Source: Wyeomyia smithii
Taxonomy: Eukaryota > Arthropoda > Insecta > Diptera > Culicidae
NCBI RefSeq assembly: GCF_029784165.1
Contig: NC_073694.1
Location: forward strand, 42,915,362 to 42,979,361
Length of the DNA stretch: 64,000 nucleotides
Reading direction: 5' to 3'
Shown here: positions 58,576 to 64,000 of the stretch, piece by piece
How positions within the stretch are numbered: position 1 is the first letter of the stretch
Layout: the number at the start of each line of letters is the position of its first letter
The notes under the pieces: model-generated
Database searches by the model: none
What the model was told of the DNA's origin: nothing
Seen by the model: only the letters and a program-made list of their open reading frames with translations
Made by a program: the position numbers and the translations under genes

Positions 58576-59651
58576 AGGGGCCATCCACATGCCACGTGGA
58601 CAGCTTTGGGGGTATGCGCAAGGATGGGAAAAATCGTTCAAGTGATAATTAATCAGTAGTCCAAACTGATTCTCTATCGCTTTCGATAATTTCAAAAGGA
58701 TATGTGGTGAAAAGTTTTCACTCGCGATTACTTTGATTGGTTTGGTTTCGGGTTAAATTGGTTTCGCGCTTAAATTTTTTTCCACACGTCTAGATAGGTA
58801 GGTACAACACGCGCAAACGGAGAAGCCTGTTTTCTTCTTTTGAAATAATAAAGCAAGAATGAAAGCTGGATGTTCTACGGGGTGTTGTCTTCTAAAAATA
58901 GGAATTTAGATACTGGTTTTGTGGCCGGGGCGCATCAAACAGGTTTCCAGAAAGCTTGTATTCAAGTATATTACATGCAAGCTTTCATGTAACATAGGGT
59001 GGTTAACGGCTTCGGCTGTGGTTTTCTTCGGCAGGTTCCTGCATGTGATCGTTGTAGAAAACCTGCCGAAGAAAACCACTGACGAAGCTGTTTGCTACCC
59101 TACATGAAGTACATGCAAGATTGAAATTTGAATTGCCTTATAGTTTGCAGGTTTCAATCAAGAAATACATTAGAGAGTAATCGAGAGACTAGTTTCATAC
59201 ATTCTATACTTCATACTTTATGAGTCCAATTTTATATCATTGAGACAAATACTAAGAGTATGGCATCATTTTATGTCGCTGATTCAATGTTGAATGTATT
59301 GCAAAATTTGCAGCTTAAAACTATTGAACTGAAAAATAAAATCGGTGAGAGAATTTTCGTCCTCAGGAAACGAAAATTTCCAGTATTGATTCTTCTGAAA
59401 TCATCAGTAAAAATTCTTTTTCATTTCCGTAACTAAGCAGCCATATCAATGTTGATAAACGAAAATTAACAAAACGATTCCATGCGATAAAAAATCGGAA
59501 GTGATTCTTCCAGTGAGTAATGTTTTCCTTCCTTGGGTATGTGTAATATCCACGGTCCATACGAAATTTTTTGAATTTATATGAGCAGTTGTCCACGAGG
59601 GGGGGTTCAAAAACATTTAAAATCTGTCCACGTGGAATGTGGATGGCCCCT
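58576..59651. mobile_element. Possible MITE with AGGGGCCATCCAC ends
   Basis: AGGGGCCATCCACAT.CCACGTGGACAG at 58576 is repeated inverted, ending with GTGGATGGCCCCT at 59651, giving about 28 bp of near-identical ends. The interior is 1.0 kb of non-coding sequence that includes an unrelated hairpin. No target duplication is evident (flanks TGATA and AAGCA), so it may be two half-copies rather than one element. Confidence 0.55.
58986..59110. repeat. Palindromic hairpin element (~125 bp)
   Basis: GGTTTTCTTCGGCAGGTT at about 59019 is matched inverted by AACCTGCCGAAGAAAACC at about 59060, and outer parts (GGGTGG.TAACGGCTTCG and CGAAGCTGTTTGCTACCC) pair imperfectly. The loop is about 22 bases. It could be a small MITE or transcribe into a stable hairpin. 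Confidence 0.75.
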
Positions 59652-59765
59652 AAGCAGCAGTAATAAATTTCCATTTTCTGTTCAGACTTCGACCAATTCA
59701 CAAACTTTGACCCTTCGTGATATTGAAAAAAATGCAAAATTGCAACATTTTATAGCTGAAATGTC

Positions 59766-60060
59766 TAGATAGCTGAACCCAATCTAAATCCCAATCCCAA
59801 TCCCAATCCCAATCTCAATCCCAATCCCAATCCCAATCCCAATCCCAATCCCAATCCCAATCCCAATCCCAATCCCAATCCCAATCGAAATCCCAATCCC
59901 AATCCCAATCCCAACTCAATCCCAATCCCAATCCCAATCCCAATCCCAATCCCAATCCCAATCCCAATCCCAATCCCAATCCCAATCCCAATCCCAATCC
60001 CAATCCCAATCCCAATCCCAATCCCACTCCCAATCCCAAACCCAATCTCAATCCCAATTT
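59766..60060. repeat. (CCCAAT)n hexanucleotide array
   Basis: About 45 units of CCCAAT with a few variants (near 59885, 59913, 60024-60050). Frames through it give Gly-Ile, Gly-Leu or Trp-Asp dipeptide repeats and are not genes. Looser copies continue to about 60215, where the RTE insertion begins. Confidence 0.95.
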
Positions 60061-60213
60061 TATCCCAAACCAAATGTCAAATGGAAATTTTAATCCTAAA
60101 TCCTAATCTCATACCCAATCCGAAAGATTTTGATTAGGGTCTGATCTGAAATCTCAGTCTGGAATACCGATACGTTATTTTCCAAGTCAAAGCTTTAGGA
60201 TAATCCCAATACT

Positions 60214-61356
60214 TACTTACTTTAACTTTTATGGCGACAGATCATTAAGATCCTATGCCGAATCTAGAATACGTCTCCACAAAACTCGGTCTGGGGTACT
60301 ATTCTCCAGTCTCCCCTTACACCCGCTGCTCTGGCATCCTCGTCGACAGCACACATCCAGCGCGTGCGCGGTCTGCCTCGAAGTCGTCGGCCTCTATCCG
60401 GTTTTCTGCTAAATATTATCTTTGCCGGTCGCTCATCCGCCATCCGTGCTACATGGCCAGCCCACTGTAACCTGCCGTGTTTCATCAGCTTGACAATATC
60501 AGCGTGTTTGTATACTTCGTACAGCTAGTGATTCATGCGCCTGCGCCACATCCCGTTCTCTAGTTTGCCTCCGACTATTGATCGCAGGGTTCTACGCTCG
60601 AAGACCCCAAGCGCTCGTCGATCGGCCTTCTTCCACGTCCACGATTCATGTCCGTAGAGCGCCACCGGTGCACCGGGAGGATCAGAGTTCTATAGAGCGC
60701 AAATTTCGTACGGATCTGTAGGCTACGGAACCTAAGCTGGCTACGCAATCCATAATAAGCCCTATTCGCCGCCGCAATCCGCCTCTTCACCTCGCGGCTC
60801 ACCTCGTTGTCCGCAAAGCCCAGAAGCATGTGAGACTATCGATTATGGTGCCGCTCCTCTGCACACCTGCCTTTCGTATTGCACCTTCCAAAGCTATGTT
60901 GAACAGCAAGTTCGAGAGCCCGTCACCTTGCTTCAGACCATCCAACGTCACAAACGCGTCCGAAAATTCGCACGCTGTCCTGACGCATGATGTGAAACCG
61001 TCAAGCGTCGCACTTAACAGTTTAATTAGTTTTGTTGGGAAACCATTTTCTAGCATTATTCGCTAAAGCTCGTTGCGTTTCACTGTGTCGTACGCCGCCT
61101 TAGAGTCTATGAACAGATGATGCGTCTGCAAGTTCTCGAAACTTGTCGAGAATCTGTCTCAAGGTAAACATCTGGTCCGTTGTAGATCGCCCCACTCGAA
61201 AACCGCTTTGGTATTCTCCAACAAAGGCTTCCTGCAACGGCCTCAGTCTCTGGAACAGGATACGGGAGAGAATTTTGTAAGCGTAATTGAGGAGGGTTAT
61301 GCCTCTATAATTACTACAGTCGAGCCTATGTCCCTTCTTGTTAATAGAGCATATGG
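60214..61356 (-). pseudogene. RTE-type LINE, 3' part in sense, with internal deletion
   Basis: On the - strand, from 61355: ICSINKKGHRLDCSNYRGIT, YKILSRILFQRLRPLQEAFV, FRVGRSTTDQMFTLRQILDK (about 61170). After a shift, GFPTKLIKLLSATLDGFTSC and LKQGDGLSNLLFNIALEGAI (about 60920). Then LLGFAD joins directly to NEVSREVKRRIAAANRAYYG (about 60812): about 250 bp containing the rest of the catalytic region is gone. The tail is KHGRLQWAGHVARMADERPA (60482), then a 3' end with (TTAC)n at 60214-60222, typical of RTE tails. The whole insertion is flanked by CCCAATACT. Confidence 0.9.
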
Positions 61357-61772
61357 TTGGTAAACGGCTGGGCAATGCGTACCAGCAGTACACCCGTACT
61401 AGTTGGCATAAAATAGACCCCAGTGTGGTCCATAGCGTAAGCCCAGCAACTCCTATCCCTACCTCCACGTAGTACCGACTGGGATACGAGCAACCAAGGG
61501 AAGATCGGTGAACCGGTGGGAACTTGGTCGTATGCTGACAGGGAAGGGGGGAGTTGTTCTCCTTGGAGAGCAGCTTGCCTGAGCGTCTGTTTCCCAGGTC
61601 AGGGGCGGCTCAAACAGCGACTGATCCGGAGCGGACGGCTGAACTATGAAATGCGGTGTCTCGCCAGCTGCACCCAAGACGGCGGCCCCGTCGCGAGACT
61701 AGGCATCGAAGCCCTAGTAAGGCAGTATGCCGAAAATAACCATACTACGAACAATCCAGAGAATGATACAAG
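61357..61772 (+). mobile_element. Inverted 5' leader of the same RTE insertion
   Basis: This segment is the RTE 5' leader in the + orientation: GCGACTGATCCGGAGCGGAC (61617) through CTACGAACAATCCAGAGAAT near 61765. It matches leaders at 32225 (+) and 21725 (-). It joins the - strand RT head-to-head at about 61356 and ends at the right target duplication CCCAATACT (61773-61781). An inverted 5' part followed by a sense 3' part, all between one duplication, is the classic twin-priming product. Confidence 0.82.
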
Positions 61773-61782
61773 CCCAATACTA

Positions 61783-61915
61783 ATCAAAAATGCCAATCCC
61801 TATCCCATTTCCAATCCGAAATCTCAACTCCAATCCCAATCTCAAGCCCAGTCCAAAATCCACTCCCAATCCCAATCCCAAACCGAATTACCAACTCGAA
61901 ATATCAATTGGAATT
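61783..61915. repeat. Degenerate CCCAATC minisatellite
   Basis: CCAATCCC, CCAATCCCAATCTC and CACTCCCAATCCCAATCCC phrases run to about 61890. They continue the array at 59766-60213 on the other side of the RTE insertion. Confidence 0.75.
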
Positions 61916-62199
61916 CTTAATCCGAAATCCAAATCAACCGTTTCGATGCCAAACGTCGATCATTTTCAATTTAATTTTATTTGTACAAGTTTTTGACTTG
62001 GCAAACTAATTATTTTACATGGCTGCAGAAATAAAATCTGATAAAAGGGAATTTTTCTAGCTAAGAAATCATTGGTTGTACAGAAAAACTGTCCGAGAAT
62101 GCATTGCTTCACAAAAAAATATATTTACACCTTTAAAAAGTGCCAAAAAAAGAACAAATGTTTTTTGACGTAGAATCACGTCTTACGGCAACATATACA

Positions 62200-62445
62200 G
62201 GGGACCAATTTCATTACAGGTATCCAATTTCAAAAACGCTGGGCGCGTTGATACTTAAGCACCTGACTATCTGGCGGCTGTTATGGAGTTTTCGGTAGTT
62301 GCAGAATTATTGGAAATGGCAGGCAATTCTACTGAAGAAAACGGGAGAACTAGAATCATCGTCGAATGATTATCCGAAATGATGATAATTGAACAAACTT
62401 ATAATATATAATAGCAATAGCACCTGTTGGTGCTCCATAATTATG
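62200..62445 (+). pseudogene. Degenerate histone H2A pseudogene fragment
   Basis: The + strand encodes APDYLAAVMEF (62259-62291), then AELLEMAGN, then a TRII block (about 62345). H2A has APVYLAAVMEY, AEVLELAGN and KKTRII in the same order, with one extra codon here after the Phe. After a stop and shifts, CGAAATGATGATAATTGAAC-AAACTT gives RND then LNKL (about 62375-62400), as in H2A RNDEELNKL. ATAGCACCTGTTGGTGC (about 62413) resembles the TIAQGGV region. Upstream, FITG (about 62207) falls where H2A has FPVG. Stops at 62256-62258 and after VE near 62368 and several indels rule out function. The N-terminal tail is not recognisable. H2A packages nuclear DNA; this copy is a relic, possibly a retrocopy. 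Confidence 0.75.
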
Positions 62446-63244
62446 TGATTGAAGTAGTTAAGATTTTTCATGATGTGTAACAGACGGAAAACCGCAAATT
62501 TCAGCATTTGCAAGACATGAAAAATTCGACATTGCCTCAAGAATGTGTTGGTGGCCGGTTGTAATATATACTTGTTCTAGTGCTGGATGGCAGCAGATAA
62601 CAGAAATGCAGCACTTACGTCTTAAAACAAAACGGTTATAGTTCGACATCACAGCAGAATTTTCACCTTTATACTCATGTCTACCGTCGGCAGTATCAAA
62701 CACGCAACAATCTGCTTCCATGCGACTTTAGTCACACCAATTTTTCCAGTTATCCCATTCCACAACGTGCGAAAAATCTATGTCAGAGCGGATATCGCGC
62801 GCTATCTGGACCATGAAACATTTATGCGGTAATTGAATGAAATTTGCAACTGCAGCAACCAGCCTTTCTCAAGGCTACTAAATGTATTTGGAAGAGCATA
62901 ATGAATGGTTATTACTAAACTGCAACTTTAATTGCAGCTTGATGCTGCTGCAATTGCGCAGCAGTGTGATGTATATTACGATTCATGGATACTGTGCATC
63001 ACAAGCGGTATATGCGAAACAGATCCGATTCCAAACAGAGAAGTTCAGCAAGTTCTGCTCAAGGTGCTGAGTCTGTTTTAGAAAATTCATAACACTTCAT
63101 TAACAAGGATTTATCGTCTTGAAGAAGACGGTTATTGCTTGACATCACAGCAGAATTTCCATTTCCATTCCATTTTTTTTTTTGTAAATTTTATCTAAAA
63201 ATGATGGGAAAATTTTTTTTTTGCAATGTTTGATGGGCTCTGTG
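62446..63244. other. Gene-free stretch with a duplicated 30-bp phrase
   Basis: ACGGTTAT.G.T.GACATCACAGCAGAATTT occurs at about 62632 and again at 63128 in the same orientation. Nothing else is supported; the open frame on the - strand at 62458-62721 is not a family I know. Confidence 0.45.
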
Positions 63245-63535
63245 ATTCAAATAATTAAATACGATACTGAACCAAACCACGTAAAATATTCCCAAAAGTT
63301 TAACTGTAAAATTTACAAAAAAAAATGAATGAAAAAATGTGGAAATCGTACTGAATTGCAAAAAGTGCAAAAAATTGCTTTTGTAGCTGAAAGAGTCATT
63401 TTTCCAAAAGTCGCGTTCGGGCAACCAGAAAACAATTTTTTTGAAAGTCGAAATTTCCTTCAAAAATATTATAAATAATATTACTCATCGATTTAGGGTT
63501 AAGCACCTTGACTTTTTCAACATCGATTTTTTGCG
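63245..63535 (-). mobile_element. Second, truncated copy of the 23872-24280 MITE
   Basis: CGGGCAACCAGAAAACAATT (about 63419), then TTTAGGGTTAAGCACCTTGA and CTTTTTCAACATCGATTTTT, match the complement of the left arm at 23885-23990. The preceding sequence matches the complement of the spacer. The opposite arm is missing, so only about 290 bp remain. Confidence 0.7.
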
Positions 63536-64000
63536 TCAGCTTATCGATCACACATTTCAATGAATCGATGCTTTTTAATAATCTTCGAAAAAGGCATATT
63601 TTTATACAACGTTACAATTTTGCAAACCCTAATATTGGAATACTTCAAAACTGGATGAAATAAGAAAGTTTTTTGCCCAGAGTCTTGTGTTTTTTTTCTA
63701 ATTAAAACTTTACTCAGTACTTTTTGGCTATATTCCGCGATGTAGGGGAACTGGGGTCAATATGACCACGATAAAAAGAATCCGGCATTAGTAACTCGTC
63801 AGTGCAGATTGTAATTCACAAAATACACGAGATTGAAGATAAGCCAGATTTCTAACAAATACGTTCATTCAGAGTCTTAAAAATCATTGAAATACCTAGA
63901 GATCGTGAAATAAAAATAATAAAAGAGGTCATCGGAGTTTCGTTTTCAGTTCCATTTAGGGCAAAATGTGCCAATGCGTGTACAAAACGCCCCAAAACAA
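63536..64000. other. Gene-free end of window
   Basis: AT-rich sequence without recognisable genes or repeats. The phrase TAGGGGAACTGGGGTCAATATGACC near 63745-63770 and GGGCAAAATGTGCCAATGC near the very end look like edges of dispersed repeats that continue beyond the window. Confidence 0.4.

Noticed and set aside
59765..60073. Open frames of Gly-Ile, Gly-Leu or Trp-Asp dipeptides
   Set aside because: Pure (CCCAAT)n translated in different phases.

Overview
The window is eukaryotic, almost certainly from an insect and most plausibly a culicid mosquito. I infer this from the transposon families: an I/Jockey-group LINE with three zinc knuckles and an RNase H, several JAM1-like RTE LINEs, a Penelope-like element, a Tc1/mariner of the mosquito ITm type, copia, and many MITEs. 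There is no bacterial gene organisation. I found no intact host protein-coding gene. The only host-gene sequence I recognise is a badly decayed histone H2A copy near the right end (62200-62445). The window reads as a graveyard of nested, decaying transposable elements in repeat-rich DNA.

Layout. 1-272 is a TTA microsatellite. 357-9285 is one near full-length LINE on the + strand (ORF1, then ORF2 with endonuclease, reverse transcriptase, RNase H), broken by two unrelated insertions (2801-4835, 5819-7337). 9425-10850 is a large fold-back repeat. 11100-12005 is a Penelope-like RT remnant on the - strand. 12040-12694 holds a diverged repeat and a hairpin MITE. 12700-18570 is featureless apart from a GC-rich patch. 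18579-21725 holds a tandem repeat and a rearranged RTE LINE. 23872-31954 is a chain of DNA transposons: a palindromic MITE, two MULE-like elements with 10-bp target duplications, a pogo-like element with a psq-type helix-turn-helix lodged in a Tc1 transposase remnant, and a MITE flanked by CATA. 32225-36860 is a composite of RTE pieces in opposite orientations. 36861-42085 is featureless.

The right third is dominated by simple and satellite-like DNA. A ~6 kb degenerate A/C-rich array (42090-48880) is broken by a pogo-type remnant, a second copy of the repeat seen in the first LINE insertion, and another CAG-ended element. A long (ATACTAAA)n array follows (49083-51590); it contains a CAG-ended pogo-like element that itself contains a TTAA-flanked piggyBac-like MITE. 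After a quiet stretch come a copia remnant split by a dead Tc1/mariner copy (55830-57960), a TIR pair with an internal hairpin, (CCCAAT)n arrays flanking a 5'-inverted RTE insertion with target-site duplication (60214-61772), and the H2A relic.

How the pieces relate. No element here looks able to move itself. Every coding copy has frameshifts, stops, deletions or catalytic substitutions. The value of the window is its archaeology: insertion order can be read from nesting, target duplications and paralogous empty sites.
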